64,000 nucleotides of DNA. It comes from Pomacea canaliculata (Eukaryota; Mollusca; Gastropoda; Architaenioglossa; Ampullariidae). A program made the translations under genes and the position numbers. Location of the stretch: positions 12,656,735 to 12,720,734 of the forward strand of contig NC_037593.1 of NCBI RefSeq assembly GCF_003073045.1. Direction: 5' to 3'. The notes under the pieces are model-generated. The model made no database searches, was not told the DNA's origin, and saw only the letters and a list, made by a program, of their open reading frames with translations. This document shows, one piece after another, positions 24,087 to 37,175 of the stretch; position 1 is the first letter of the stretch, and each line of letters opens with the position of its first letter.

Positions 24087-26392
24087 ATGAAGGTCTTTGT
24101 GCTTCTTCTCGCCCTGGGTAAGACAACGATTGTTCTTATTGACAAATTAGTTATATTACTGGTAGTTATATTCTTTTATCTTACGTAAATGCTTACTTCT
24201 CTTTATCTTTGACTTGCATAGGCCACTAGAAGGTGCTGTAGTCATGAAATGGAGATAAAACTGTCTCCGATACATATGTGGAGTTCACGTTCTTAAGATA
24301 CCCGGGGGTCAAAGCGATGGACCGGAAGTAGCTATAGATTGGAAGAAGCGCAGTGTTCTCTAACGGCAACAGGAAAAACTTAAAAAAAGGAATGAGGGGT
24401 GTGGCGAGGTAGCCAAGAGGTCGAAAAAAAAATGAAATCTAAATTATTTCTCCTTAATAAACGATCTTAAAGAAAAACCGTTTAATTCCTATTTGCATTT
24501 TTGCTCGTGTGTGTGTGTTTAACAGTCTTCGCAAGCGCAGAGGACGTCGACAACCTGATTGTCGGCGGCAGCGCTGCCACGTATGGCGACCACCCGTACA
24601 TGTGCTCCTACCAGGTTCTGAGTGGAGGGTCGTGGTTCCACATCTGCGGCTGCATTCTGTACAACACCCGCTCGGCCCTCACCGCTGCCCACTGCGTTGG
24701 CTCCTACACGTAAGAGTGCTCATTCACTTCCGGTAAAGGAGTCCGCTTGAACAGATACACCCTATTCCCATGTGTTGTCCAGTTCTAGGAACGATATCCT
24801 CCAGTTGTCACTCCCACATCCAAACCTACGTGGCTTTGTATATCCGGGTATTTTCTGTTTTGATGGCAGCACCACAAGAGTGCAGCTGGGATCACACGTG
24901 CTGTCGAGGACAGACACCTACCAGGTGGAGAGAAGCGTCAGCAAGTATACTTCGGTGAGCAGGTTCCTTCTGTGGTGTTTCTTTCTGTTCATTCAGGCTT
25001 ATTTGCCTGCTTCATGTAACGGTCTTGCCAAAGCTGTAGTCAACATAGGAGAACTTATCAAGAACGTTTTTGTAAGAGATCAGTCTAACAATTATTCTTT
25101 TTCTCAATTTACACAGCAAAACATCTTCAACATATGCCCTCATAAATGTACAAGATATAAATAAATATGTCCAATAATAATAATAACGCTATTTTTTTCT
25201 TTCTTGAGCTCACTGCTAAATATGCTTTACAAATTCTACTATAATCAACCTCGCTTCAGTATAATTACAACTAATTAGTAAATATATATATTTTTTTATT
25301 TCCTATAGTTTAGTTTCCTCATGTCTACTATAAATGTATATAATATAAGTGTGTGAAATGGTACGTCACAGCACCCCAGCTACAGTGGCAGCGCTGCCGG
25401 TTACCCCAATGACATCGCCGTCTTGGAGTGGACCTCTCCTGTCACCATGAACAACTACGTCAGAGGCGCCACGTTGGACGACGGGTCCGCCAGCTGGGCT
25501 GGTCAGAACTGCGAGCTGATTGGCTGGGGCAGACTGACTGGTGAGTGGAGTCTTGTGAGATAGAGAAGGGTAATACTGGTTAGAAAAAAAAAGGACATGA
25601 GATCAGTTGCAATAGTGTGAAGGCGATCACACTTGATAACGAATGACGGTTTATAGATAGCAGTCAGTCAGGTGTAAATGTCATACTAGCTTTAAGAGAG
25701 TTTTTTTTAGCACAAAGGAGCATGATAATAGGAATAAAGAACAATTTGCCGATGGCACTGTCCTCAGGTGGCGGATCATCCGCTGACACTCTGCAGAAGC
25801 TGACCATTGGCAAGATCACCAACGCTGACTGCAGCAGCCGCTGGTCAGGTGTCTCTGGTGCCACCATCAACGCCAACCACATCTGCTTCTACACTGGAAC
25901 TGGCAAGAGTGCCTGCAATGTAAGTCTGTCCTTTTTGTGCATTTTGAACAAAATTTTGAATAGTTGTAATTTTCAGTTCTTGTTCTTGTTATTTGGTTCC
26001 TCTCTGCGGTTTTCTGTATTTGATTTTATTCTTCTTTAGCACTGTTGTTTATTGTTTTATACTTTATATGTTATTTGTTTTGCTGTCCCTCGTATCCTGT
26101 CCATGTTCTTGTTCTTGTTCTTGGGCACTAAGAGCATGCTCCTTTATTATTATTATTCTTAGAGAAAGTAAGAAAATGTTTTCATTTACTTTGCTTCATA
26201 ATGACGTCACATCCTCAAATCCGTTGACAGGGTGACAGTGGCGGCCCCGCTGCCTGCTTCAGGAACGGCTCTCGCGTCATCGTGGGTGTCACCTCTTGGG
26301 GTATTGGAACGTGCAACGGCTCGTACCCGAGTGTATACACCCGCATCTCCAAGTACCGCTCATGGATCACATCCACCGCACCATCGTCTTAG
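24087..26392 (+). CDS. Serine protease C, chymotrypsin-like S1 family
   Basis: Six exons, 24087-24117, 24526-24709, 24870-24954, 25372-25540, 25768-25919 and 26231-26392, give 260 residues. The signal peptide MKVFVLLLALVFASA is followed by a very short propeptide, EDVDNL, then IVGG at residue 22. The triad is H66 (TAAHC), D114 (NDIA) and S210 (GDSGGP). The pocket residue equivalent to 189 is Ser (KSACNGDSGG), and 216 is Gly (SWGIGT), so chymotrypsin-like specificity is expected. The P1 residue of the activation site is Leu, not Arg/Lys. An extra Cys follows Cys42 (ICGC), probably pairing with the Cys in YMCSYQ. The C-terminal tail is ITSTAPSS. The coding exons are almost identical to those of D and E; introns 1 and 3 match D, while introns 4 and 5 and the 3' flank match E. 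Confidence 0.95.
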
Positions 26393-27100
26393 GCAGTTGT
26401 CATCGCTGGACCGTTTGTGTGGCTGGCAGCTGACCGAAGGCTATCGTCTTCTGAACTCTTTGACTGTCCTTTACAGTTAAGACGAATGGCGGAGGCCATC
26501 CTTTGTGTGGTAACGCTGTTAGGTTTCAGCATGAAATAAAAGAAACACAAGGCCATTACTTTTGTTTGTTTTTGTATGAGCTCTGAGGCAGTTGGCGGTG
26601 AAAAATCTATCTACCTGTGGAAAAGTGGTGTCTCTTCTCCTAAACAGCTTAAGGGTCCTGTAACCTGCATTTTTTTGGGCTTTGATTTGTTGTGATTTTA
26701 AAGCCATTGTTTTGACCTGTACCTTTGATGAGGGCGTCCTCATCATTGTGCTGGGCTGTTTACTTACCTTCATTTGTTCTGGACAGTCTTCTTTGTTTGT
26801 ACTTGTCCTTACTACGAAGGACGTTATCTCCAAGCAGTGCAAGCAAAATGTTTTAACATTTTAATGCATTTTCTCTCTGCTTGGAATCTCCTGACGATTT
26901 TAGTTATGTTCTTGATTACTGATCGATCGATTATGCTTTTGATAAATGACTACAATCTTGATCTGAAGTGGTCTGAGAACAGTAGAGCATCTTCCGTTAA
27001 ACCAATCCTGGCATTGCATTAACCTATATATCTATGTGTCGTTATTTATAAGGCGCTATCAGCTTGTCAGTAAGGCTGTGACATGGCGCTGTTTGGCAGC
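25372..27100 (+). repeat. Duplicated segment, first copy (matches 38901-40980)
   Basis: Exon 4 to about 700 bases past the stop of protease C matches the same part of protease E, including introns and 3' flank. Shared marks include GTGAAGGCGATCACACTTGA in intron 4 and GACTACAATC with GGCGCTATCAGCTTGTCAGT downstream. Copy C has about 120 extra bases at roughly 26650-26770; copy E has about 400 extra bases in intron 4. It is a recent duplication or conversion tract. Confidence 0.75.
26535..26540 (+). terminator. Polyadenylation signal AATAAA, protease C
   Basis: It lies 143 bases after the stop, in ATGAAATAAAAGAAAC. The same sequence and spacing recur after protease E. Confidence 0.65.
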
Positions 27101-27668
27101 TTTTAGATTAAAGAAGGTCTATAGGTTTAAAAATTAACTCAAATAAGAGAGGTTTTTGATTGGCAAATGCACTAGAATACAGTAAACACATCTGTCAAAA
27201 ATATGCCACACATCATAGGCAAGAAAGTGTGTAGTGAAAATATACATGGCTTTAATTTTGTGCTAACAAAACACCTAGTTAAGATTAAACCATACACAAA
27301 ATGCACATTTACATGCCTACACAGAAAACTTTTTCTGGCAAGAGTCTGCGATATTTAATTAATGATTGCTTTGGCAGAGTCAGACCACATGATGAACCCT
27401 TACCAGAGAGGATAACTTTTTGTCTTCATGGGAAGACAAACTCCAGAGATTATAACTTCATATGCTTATGCCCCACTTGTACACTCAAGGAATTATGGTG
27501 AATGAAATAAGCATAGCATGCATTTTGTTCACCTGACATATGATTGTGCTGATTGCAATTTGCTTCTCTGGCATGCAATCTTATGATTTTACAAAAATAA
27601 AATGTTGTTAAAAACTATTATTATTTATGAAAGAAATTTTAAGAACATGTGCCACACACAAATATACA

Positions 27669-28193
27669 TCATAACCAGAAATGATTACACAATAAAAGTG
27701 AAACTATTTCAGCCATAGGGGATTGTACAGCAATAAAGCTAATGCAAGAAGTTAGTACATAACTAGTAAGGGTAATGGTGTCATATATATATATACACCA
27801 TATATATATATATACCAACTGTGTGGCCATATCTATATCTGTTTCACTTTCACTGGCTAAAGATATCACTGGATCAAATTGATCATCAATAAAATCTTCA
27901 AATTCACTAAAATTAGAATTGTCAACATCATCTTTACTATTTTCATCCAAATTATATTCAGTCTGTAAATATTTTCTCGATGATGTCGCTGAGATTTCTG
28001 GTGTCTGCTGGTTCAAACTGTTATTTGACTGTGTTATTTGACTAAAACTTCGAGCACCTTCTCCACAGGACTGTGAATCGTGATTATTTGTATCGGTGTG
28101 TATTAAATATCTCTGTCTTTCTTCTTTCAGTTCCACCAACTCTGTTTCTACAATCTTATTCACCCCTCTCCGCTTCGTCCAGTAGGACGACAT
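27669..28193 (-). CDS. Hypothetical protein exon (acidic, low-complexity), possibly from a mobile element
   Basis: This is the longest open frame in the spacer between proteases C and D. It starts MSSYWTKRRGVNKIVETELV, continues with Ser/Gln/Asn-rich sequence and becomes strongly acidic (about residues 105-140, with ENSKDDVDNSNFSEFEDFID). The last 50 residues run into an AT-rich (TA)n stretch and look non-coding; a splice donor at the GTATAT after about codon 147 would end the exon. The basic start and the acidic end are like first exons of some transposon-linked invertebrate proteins, but no named domain is recognised. No matching downstream exon was found on the - strand, though 27300-27500 also has an open stretch. 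It may be a fragment. Confidence 0.3.
   Translation of the reverse strand: MSSYWTKRRGVNKIVETELVELKEERQRYLIHTDTNNHDSQSCGEGARSFSQITQSNNSLNQQTPEISATSSRKYLQTEYNLDENSKDDVDNSNFSEFEDFIDDQFDPVISLASESETDIDMATQLVYIYIWCIYIYDTITLTSYVLTSCISFIAVQSPMAEIVSLLLCNHFWL
27781..27818 (+). repeat. (TA)n palindromic tract
   Basis: Two ATATATATATA runs flank CACC and make a short AT palindrome. The tract falls inside the tail of the hypothetical frame on the - strand. Confidence 0.8.
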
Positions 28194-28750
28194 GATTTCA
28201 ACTGTCAGTGTGTTAGATTATGTACGCTCGCATTTTTCAAATAGAAACTTTTTTTTTGACAAATCACACCTAACAAGCATACATGAAATTAGTGGTGCAC
28301 TAAAACACTGTATATAACGTTTTATAAGAACCTGCAAACGACAAAAGATGACAAACTTGTTTTATCGCACAGACACGTACAGCTACAGAGAAAATGTCGC
28401 GCCGCGTGGCATCATGGGAGTGATCCAACAAGAAGAATAACAAATATTTAGTTTTGCCGCATAGACCGCAATGATTTTAAAATCTCACACCCAGCGATAA
28501 GACAAATATAACAAAGTCTTTAAAAATATTTTTTGTGAGAATTGTGAATAACTTAATTTTAACGTTTGAAATGTTTATAATACATTAATGTAATATTTTA
28601 TTTAAATAATATTTTCCTAACATTTTAAAATGCTTGCAAAGTGTTTCAGTATTTAAATGTTTATTTGGTAAATGTTTCTAAAATTTTTCATCTATATTAC
28701 AATCATGCTAGCGTTTTTTAAAATGTTTATAAAATGTTTAAATTCTATCT

Positions 28751-29671
28751 GGGAAGCAGGCTTTAGAAGGGATCATAGCATAATAGACCATATATTTTTT
28801 ATGGCACCTATTCAGAAGTTAAACAACTAGTTAAGCACAAAAATATATGTAGCATTTATTGACTTCCAGAGAGCTTTTGATACAGCCACCAGAGAAAACA
28901 TCTGGACTGTATAACAGGAAAAAAGTATCAAAACTATGAATGAAGCTTTTAATGCCAGAGTAAGGGTAACTCCCTTCATTCTCTTTATTTAATAATGATT
29001 AAACCAATGAAATTGTGTAAAATGGACAACATGACATATACAACTCGCTCCTGACCTGATGCATCTGTTTTATTGTTTGCAGATGATATTGCTTTGTTCT
29101 GTGATACAATTGTAGGTCTCCAAAACCAGAGTATTATCATGTGAATTATTGCCAAGAAATCACACCTTGTAGTAAATATAAATAATTCAAGTGTAAGGGC
29201 TTTAAAAAGTGGGGGTTTTATTGCAAAAAGAGAAAACTTGTTATGTGATAAAAGACAACTTCAAATTGTCAACATGTACAAATATCTGGGCCTACTTTTG
29301 TCCACGCGCTGTTTTCACCCATGCACTTCAAGATTTTTCTTCTAAAGATCACGTTGGTGTATAGGTATACTCAAAGTACTTTGCTCTTATCAAAGTCAAT
29401 GTTTTCGCTGTTTGAAGCTCAAATCCAAAATATACTATTACATAACTCTGAGGTATGGGGTCTGAATGCAGACATAGTTAAAAATGTCCATTTGTTCATA
29501 ATGAAGAAACTCCTGATTATGTCACGACACCGCGAAGTCTCTCACTTACTTCCTTTTAAACACACGGGGCTAGATAAATACGTGCTCTTTCACAGAAATA
29601 AAAAATTACTTGTCTTAACGAATCTGTCTACTTTTACAAAACAAAACAAAATGACACACACATGTATATAG
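28751..29671 (+). mobile_element. LINE (non-LTR retrotransposon) reverse transcriptase fragment, degenerate
   Basis: Translated pieces in order match a LINE reverse transcriptase: AGFRRDHSIIDHIF (near 28755), YVAFIDFQRAFDT (28850s), the catalytic-site match LLFADDIALFCD (near 29070), KYLGLLLST (29280s) and NILLHNSEVWGLNADIV (29430s). The pieces lie in different frames, with stops between them, and much of the element is missing, so it is inactive. The clade is not certain; the order and spacing fit the CR1/RTE-like LINEs common in molluscs. Confidence 0.75.
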
Positions 29672-29689
29672 ATAAATAAGAAAGTGTTA

Positions 29690-30980
29690 ACTGCGTTCTA
29701 TAACCTTTCTTGCAACAGCTATTCCAGTCCTCTGTTCACTCAGCAGTCAGAACTCAATTCACTCCACGATGTCCACGCAGAAGTAATTATCCAATTGCTC
29801 CCCACACAGATAATCCAATGCGAAAGGAATTAGAATTTCCTTCGCTGAAATATTCCTCTCGGTATGTTCCAACGGTCACGGACATAACGGCTAGGCGTTG
29901 ACACATCGCCTTCAAAATAACACTTCTACTGACAGCAAATCGTTCTTCTACAAATAAATACTGACGCAATAACTGGGCACTGGTTCTTGACCTCACAACA
30001 ATATTACGATTTAAATGTTCCGGCGCTAAGCTTCAGAAAATATTGTTCACTCACAAACTCCAGCTTTTGGTCCTTTCGCACTTCTCCCACAACGATTCTC
30101 TCTCTGTCGTCACACAGCTTTTGACGTCATACCTACGCATTCGGACAAATTGACGTCATTCACGCCCTTTCGTTCTTCCACGTGGGCTTAGACCTACGAC
30201 AGTGGCATTACATTGAAGTTTCCTCATACCCAGGTGAATTCTGCTGAAAAACCAAGCGAAAAACATTCTTCTTTGTAGTAAAATCAGTTAATACGCAAAT
30301 AAAAAAAATGAGTATCAAATCGAAAAGTTGCCAGCGAGCTAACAATTGTCACAAAGCAGACAGAATTTCCATCTGGAGCAATTGTCACCAAGAGGTCGTC
30401 ACAATCCAAAATGGCGATTACAAAGCCCTTATAGCAGCACTTTGTTTGGTACACTGGCTAGAACAGAGTCCTTCCTTCTGAATGAAATGTCATTTTACCT
30501 GTTGGATAACATTATCATTGCTTAATACCTAAAGCCTTCGAAAAGGCTACAGTGGCTAAATCCTTAGACCGCACACAGAAAGGTAGCCTTTTTGATTATT
30601 CACTAATTTATCTAGTAAGTTATTATCTAATAAGTAAAGAATCGGACAGTACTTCAGATCCACAGCTACCCCAGAGATAATATGACCTACGCTTCATGCA
30701 TACGGCCCCAAATTAGTAGGACACAACAAAACAAAAAAATTAACTTTAAGGAGTCTTTATGGAAACAAGAATATGTGAAGTACACTAAAAAGCACTAGTA
30801 CACTTATGGTAGTATTTCTTATTTTTTTTATCATGTGAGCATTGGAGTAGTAACAATCTTAGGAGCTCTCAAATATGTTTTATATAGAGACATATCGTAA
30901 ACATGATCTCGACCAGGTGACCCTGCTGTGAAAGGGTCAAGAATGACCAGTACTATGACTCGAAAAGAGGTTTTACAGTC
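29690..30980. other. Spacer downstream of the LINE fragment
   Basis: Two short open frames overlap on opposite strands near 29710-29996, without splice or family support. The rest is AT-rich with no recognisable element, except a possible repeat border near 30120-30160, where TTGACGTCAT occurs twice. Confidence 0.35.
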
Positions 30981-31043
30981 GGAAAGTAACATGTGTTTGT
31001 AATACAAGTGCCCTCTGGTCGTGCAGATTACACAGTTACTGGG

Positions 31044-31051
31044 TATAAATA
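31044..31051 (+). promoter_or_regulatory. TATA box of serine protease D
   Basis: TATAAATA lies 62 bases before the ATG, inside a block of about 120 bases nearly identical to the protease C promoter. Confidence 0.7.
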
Positions 31052-31105
31052 CTCCGATGTATCCATAGACAAATCAGCAACCTGACAGCCTCGGTCGCCA
31101 CCAAA

Positions 31106-33531
31106 ATGAAGGTCTTTGTGCTTCTTCTCGCCCTGGGTAAGACAACAATTGTTCTTATGACTTGCATAGGCCACTAGAAGGTGCTGTAGTCGTGAAATGG
31201 AGATAAAAGTGTCTTCGATACATGTGTGGAGTTCACGTTCTTAATGTACCCGGGGGTCAAAACGATGGAACGGAAGTAGCTATAGATTGGAAGAGGCGCA
31301 GTATCTCTAACGGCAACAGGAAAAACTAGAAAAAAGGAATGAGGGGTGTGGAGAGGTAGCCAAGAGGTCGAAAAAAATGAAATCTAAATTATTTCTCCTT
31401 AGCAAACGATCTTAAAGACAAACCCTTTATTTCTTATTTTCATTTTTGCTCGTCTGTGTGTGTGTGTTTAACAGTCTTCGCAAGCGCAGAGGACGTCGAC
31501 AACCTGATTGTCGGCGGCAGCGCTGCCACGTATGGCGACCACCCGTACATGTGCTCCTACCAGGTTCTGAGTGGAGGGACTTGGCACCACATCTGCGGCT
31601 GCATTCTGTACAACACCCGCTCAGCCCTCACCGCTGCCCACTGCGTTGGCTCCTACACGTAAGAGTGCTCATTCACTTCCTGTAAAGGAGTCCGCTTGAA
31701 CGGATTTACCCTCCTCCCATGTGCTGTCCAGTTCTCGGCACGATATCCTCCAGTTGTCCCTCCCACATCCAAACCTACGTGGCTTTGTATATCCGGGTAT
31801 TTTCTATTTTGATTGCAGCACCACAAGAGTGCAGCTGGGATCACACGTGCTGTCGAGGACCGACACCTACCAGGTGGAGAGAAGCGTCAGCAAGTATACT
31901 TCGGTGAGCAGGTTCCTTCTGTTGTGTTTCTTTCTATTCATTCAGGCTTATTTACCTGCTTCATGTAGCTATCTTAACAAAGCTGTAGTCAACATAGGAG
32001 AACTTATCAAGAACGTTTTTGTAAGAGATCAGTCTAACAATTATTCTTTTTCTCAATTTACACAACAAGACATCTTCAACATAAGCCCTCATAAATGTAC
32101 AAGACATAAATAAATATGTCCAATAATAATAATAATGACAACGCTATTTTTTTCTTTCTTCGGCTCACTGCTAAATATGCTTTACAAATTCTACTATAAT
32201 CAACCTCACTTCAGTATAATTACAACTAATTAGTAAATATATCATTTTTTATCATTTCCTATATTTTAGTTTTCTCATGTTTACTATAAATGTATATAGT
32301 AGAAGTGTGAAATGGTGTCACAGCACCCCAGCTACAGCGGCAGCGCTGCCGGTTACCCCAATGACATCGCCGTCTTGGAGTGGACCTCTCCTGTCACCAT
32401 GAACAACTACGTCAGAGGCGCCACGTTGGACGACGGGTCCGCCAGCTGGGCTGGTCAGAACTGCGAGCTGATTGGCTGGGGCAGACTGACTGGTGGGTGG
32501 AGTCTTGGGATATAGTAAAGTGTTATGTGAGTCAGTAAAAGAGGGCGGGTGTAGATGAAGTGGGGTAATGAGAAGACGGTTAAACATGAGATAAAAAATA
32601 TGACAAGTAGGAAAATAATTGCGCTGCTACAAAACTAATGCAGGTTCTAAGGTAACGGTGAATGATGCTTACTTGGTCTTTTTGTTAGTCATGAAAAAAC
32701 TTATAACTGGATTTGTTTTCAGTGGAACTAGAAATCTTATAGAAATATAGAACTTTCATCTGTAGTTATTTTTTAAAAAATGTTCTTTTACTTCCGAAAG
32801 CGGATAATAGAGCCAATGTGATAATTATCACTGACAATAATAGGCATAAAGGAAGGTGAAAGTGGGAATAAATAACATTATGTCGATGGTTCTGTCCTCA
32901 GGTGGCGGATCAACCGCTGACACTCTGCAGAAGCTGACCATTGGCAAGATCACCAACAGTGACTGCAGCAGCCGCTGGACAGGTATCTCTGGTGCCACCA
33001 TCAACGCCAACCACATCTGCTTCTACAGTGGGACTGGCAAGAGCTCCTGCAATGTAAGTCTTTTTTCTCTTTGTTTATATGCATATTTTTTCATGAGTTT
33101 ATTTGCTATTTGACGACTAAACCACTTTGGCTGAACAAATCAGTGCTATGTGGAATAATATATTAATTTAGTTTAGGTTCATTCTTTTATGACGGCTATA
33201 TTGACACATGTATCTTGTTGACATCCTCTAAAAAAAACAGTTACTATGGCTGATGATAAACCACTCTTATTTTTGCCGTTTTGCCATTCTTCTTGAATAT
33301 TTTTCTAAGCAGTAGTTAAGAACATGCCGTTTTTACTGTGCCTAACGGTGACGTGACATCCGTTGACAGGGTGACAGTGGCGGCCCCGCTGCCTGCTTCA
33401 GGAACGGTTCTCGCGTCATCGTGGGTGTCACCTCTTGGGGCATCAGCACGTGCAACGGCTCGTACCCGAGTGTATACACCCGCATCTCCAAGTACCGCTC
33501 ATGGATCACATCCACCGCACCATCTTCTTAG
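31106..33531 (+). CDS. Serine protease D, chymotrypsin-like S1 family
   Basis: Six exons, 31106-31136, 31475-31658, 31819-31903, 32324-32492, 32902-33053 and 33370-33531, give 260 residues. The signal peptide and EDVDNL propeptide are the same as in C. The triad is H66, D114 and S210, and the pocket is KSSCNGDSGG (Ser189-type). Differences from C are few: SGGTWHHIC in place of SGGSWFHIC, TNSDCSSRWTGISG in exon 5, and SWGIST in place of SWGIGT. Introns 1-3 are close to those of C, but from intron 4 on (after GTGGGTGGAGTCTTGG) the non-coding DNA is unrelated to C and E, while the exons stay nearly identical. This is consistent with conversion among the trio or strong constraint on the coding part. 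Confidence 0.95.
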
Positions 33532-33688
33532 ACAGTTGTCATCGCTCGACCGTGTCTAGTGTCTGATCAGCGAGTGACTGCAGGCTGACTTCCCGTCAGG
33601 CTTTGTCCTAGCTTTAGTCTGTGGCTGGTCTTTTCGACATGGTTACTACTTGTCAACTTGTGAAACAAGGTTAAGAACATGACAATGA

Positions 33689-33694
33689 AATAAA
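33689..33694 (+). terminator. Polyadenylation signal AATAAA, protease D
   Basis: It lies 158 bases after the stop, in GACAATGAAATAAAGG. The surrounding 3' UTR is not shared with C or E. Confidence 0.6.
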
Positions 33695-33924
33695 GGATGA
33701 AATATGATATATTTTTCGCTTATTTCTTGTGAATATCTATCTAGTTATCATTTCTGTAATTTTTTAACTGTAAGTCACAATCAGTTGCATCCAGATCGTA
33801 TAACACTTTCAGTGGGCTGTGGATTTGCTTCAGCAAACAGACGCATTTATGCATACACACACACATTCATACGCACACTCTCTCTGAAACACTCTTCTTC
33901 TAAAAAAATACTGATTGGTAAACT

Positions 33925-34396
33925 ATCGCGAAGATTATGCTATTTTCCTCCAATAACACTAGAACCTCTCCAAAACTGAATATTCCCATTCCTAGACTAG
34001 ACCTTTTTAAATCAAGTTTGAAATACTCAGGGTTAGCGGGAGCGTACTGTGGAACAGCCTCCCTCTCCATCTTAGGCAATTGAACTCCATGAACTGATTT
34101 CGACGCCATCTTTCTAAACACATTCAAGAAAATTAGATAAGGCCTCTAGAGATACCTCCCAACTACAGGAAACCTTGTAAATATATGTTCTTCTTAACCA
34201 CCACTTTTGTACATAATCACCTTCCACTCTCCTTTGATACCTTCCTTATCTTTATTACTAATTATTCCCACAGTACTTAATTATTTCATTTACCTAGCCT
34301 TTTTCCCCCGTAAAGGGTGAGTGCTAAATGGAAAAACATTTTCTTGCTTATTATGCCTCTCGTTAATAAAGAATTGTCATTGTCATTTACACACAC
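33925..34396 (+). mobile_element. LINE 3' end fragment
   Basis: Translation of about 33980-34060 gives IPIPRLDLFKSSLKYSG, which resembles the C-terminal end of many invertebrate LINE proteins (a basic PR.DLFK.S..YSG block before WNSLP). It is followed by a 3' UTR ending in a TTGTCATTGTCAT tail at about 34373-34390, as in LINEs with a terminal microsatellite. Stops interrupt the coding part and it is strongly 5'-truncated. Confidence 0.5.
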
Positions 34397-37100
34397 GCAC
34401 GCGTGCACAAAGAAAATTTGAATGTTCCTTATTTTGTCCAATTATTTTCATCGATTGTGACACTGTAGTTATTTTTCCTCTTTCCTACCGTACCTATCCT
34501 TTATTGTAGTGCAATGTAACTTGTACAGTATCTATGTGTTCATTTATATGACTGAATTATTTTTGTGAATTGCAATAGAATGGAAGATCTTATTGCTGGA
34601 AGGACAGAGGTGGTATAGAGGGCTATTTAATTAATACACATATGCAGCTCGGCATGGACTTCGACTAGAATTGACTTGCAGAGAAAGAAAAAAAGACATT
34701 TAAAATTGAGCAGGTGAATGGTATGGCTGAGCTAGGGAGAACTTTAGACTCAGTGCAACGGTGTCGAAGGGAAGGGATATAGGAATTTCACGGCCGTGCT
34801 AAGATGGTAATAAGTTGTTACCTATGTTGATCTACCACAATGTAAAGTAAATATAGGTGACTAGAAGACCGAGAAAGAGAGGAAAGATGGAGGTAAGGGA
34901 AGGTAACTCTCGGGAGGGCTCAGGTTGGTTAATGTTTTAGTTAATCGTGGTAGCTACGTTTTAGTCTCCTAATAAATAAATTGGTAGATTCCTATTTATA
35001 TTAACATTTGTACCGCTTTGTCGAGTAAACGAATTTGTAAAACTAGTAATACGGCTTGGCTTCTCTATCTCTCTCCCCCTTTCCTCGTCTTCATTCATTC
35101 TCGGATTTTCTTGTCTGTCCTATTCTTCTCTGTCTTTCTTCTCGTGTAACGGTTACGCAACAGAAGCCCCTGTTATAACTTATGGATATGTAGACCTTCA
35201 CCCCTTCCACACAAAGCGATATTGCTATTTTGTGGTCATTGTACTTCAAAAAGTTGGGGGGGGGGGATACGCAATGTAAGCAATGCATCATTTACAGATC
35301 AAATGATACTTTATTTTTAAACTAAAAGACTAACACGATTGGTGACACAATCACGCTCCAAAGACTTCTTTCATATCACAATGTCTCGAATATGAAATCG
35401 CAAGAACAGACTTCCCTGGTCCTATACACTACTCTGTCATATTCGAATGTCATTTTGCTCCTGAATTTTACCCAGTACCGCAAACGTCCAAAAAGAAAGA
35501 TGGTTTTAAGATACCACAAAAGCATCTTCTTACAGGCCCCATGTCTAAACAGAAACCTCCTTTTCATCGTCCAACAACACAGGGTAGCTGCACGAACACC
35601 AGAAATTATCTCTATAAATGTAATTTAACTTTTCAAGTCACAGTAATACAGTTGTGACAGTGCAAACAGTAAATGATAGCGAATATCTGAAACAGCGTTT
35701 TCAGAAAAGATATCTCTGATTTTCCATTTCTTGAAGTTTGTGCGGGCGAAAGTCTCTCTTTTTCTTTGTTTTATTTACACAACACACAACTGTGCCCATA
35801 TAAACCTTTCTTTGTTTTACATTTTGGGATTTTGTGACCAGTACGTAAGTAAATGAACAAACATAAATTATGGTCACCTGCTACTTGCAACATTTGACAA
35901 ACATCAACAGCTTATCTTATGGTATTGTAAAGTCATTCATCATCATCTGCTGCCTGAGCTCACTGTTTACAGCCCTTTAAACCTTCACAATCATCGGGAT
36001 CAAACACGAAAGGTTTAATATCTGAATGATGATAGAGAGCAGGGTTTCACATTCATCTTCGCTACCAGGCGCTGTAATTTACAGAATATTTTTAACATCC
36101 CATCTCTCACACACACACACACACAAATTGACTTTATTTAAACACATATTTGTGTATATCATTGAGTTTTATCCAGAAGCGTAATAAAAGAGAGCAAAAG
36201 GGCAAATGATCTTTAAACTTTGGGTTCATAACTTCCACCTCCTGCTATTATCTTTTTTGTCCTTTTGTTTCTCATCTTTCTTGTTATCCATTCTCAGTGT
36301 CCTTTTTCCTAATCTGAAGTCTTTCATTCCACATCTCAACGCAAAAGAAAACATTTCAGTCCGTTTATTGTATTTTGAGTCAAGCTTTTAGCGCAGTCTT
36401 GCGACTGGGAAGAGGAGAGAGAGAGACCAGATCAGGGAGACGTCAGCAGAAGTGTGAGTGGTTCACTGGGTTCATGCATAGACAACGAAATCGTCTCCTG
36501 CCTTCGCCTTTAATTTCCCTGATATAATCAGATCCACATTTACTTACTAGGCATCATGAATTGTTTCGACACAGACCCAAACGGGCTTCCGATCTGGGTC
36601 CGCAGTTTTGTTTACGTAAAATCAGGATACGTCGTCGTCGACGACGACAACAATGATGATGATGACGATCATGACGACGACGATGATGACGACGACGATG
36701 ATGATAATGATGATGATAATAGCTCATTTAACAGCAAAGTCCTTTCAGCCTGTGTTAATTTCTTGGTGAAGAATAAAAAACTTGAAAACCTGACGACAAG
36801 ACATGAAAAAGAGAAACAATTGGAGCAAAGCATAGGTAGAAACAGACGAAGATTAAAAAGAAAAGATTAAAGGTTTATTTATATGTGCATGTGTATATTT
36901 TAATTTCTACAAAAGAAGATAAAACTAACCCTAGTAAACTGTGTATAGTACGTCTGTGGGCGTTAATTCGAGAGTCCACTGCTGGAGTACTCTATAGTTG
37001 AATAATACTTAAGTATGTTTTTTGAACATAAGGGTTGATTGTTATTGCCCCAGAGAGCTGTTGAATGGACACAAGTGACTGTTGGTGTATGACGATGAGA
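34397..37100. other. Spacer between proteases D and E
   Basis: AT-rich DNA with a G run near 35254-35264, a short (CA)n at 36110-36125 and a GAT/GAC tract (36636-36719). No gene, RNA or full element was recognised. Confidence 0.45.
36636..36719 (+). repeat. (GAT/GAC)n trinucleotide tract
   Basis: Interrupted GAT and GAC triplets read as poly-Asp in one frame. The surrounding open frame of about 100 codons has no other sign of being coding. Confidence 0.9.
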
Positions 37101-37175
37101 ATTTTTATTGTCGGAACGCGACACGTGTTGGTCATACAAGTGCACGGTGGTCGTGCAGTTTAGAAAGTCAACGGG

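Noticed and set aside
36556-36870. A poly-Asp protein of 104 residues
   Set aside because: It is a GAT/GAC repeat inside a chance open frame, with no splice support, no domain and no relative in the window.
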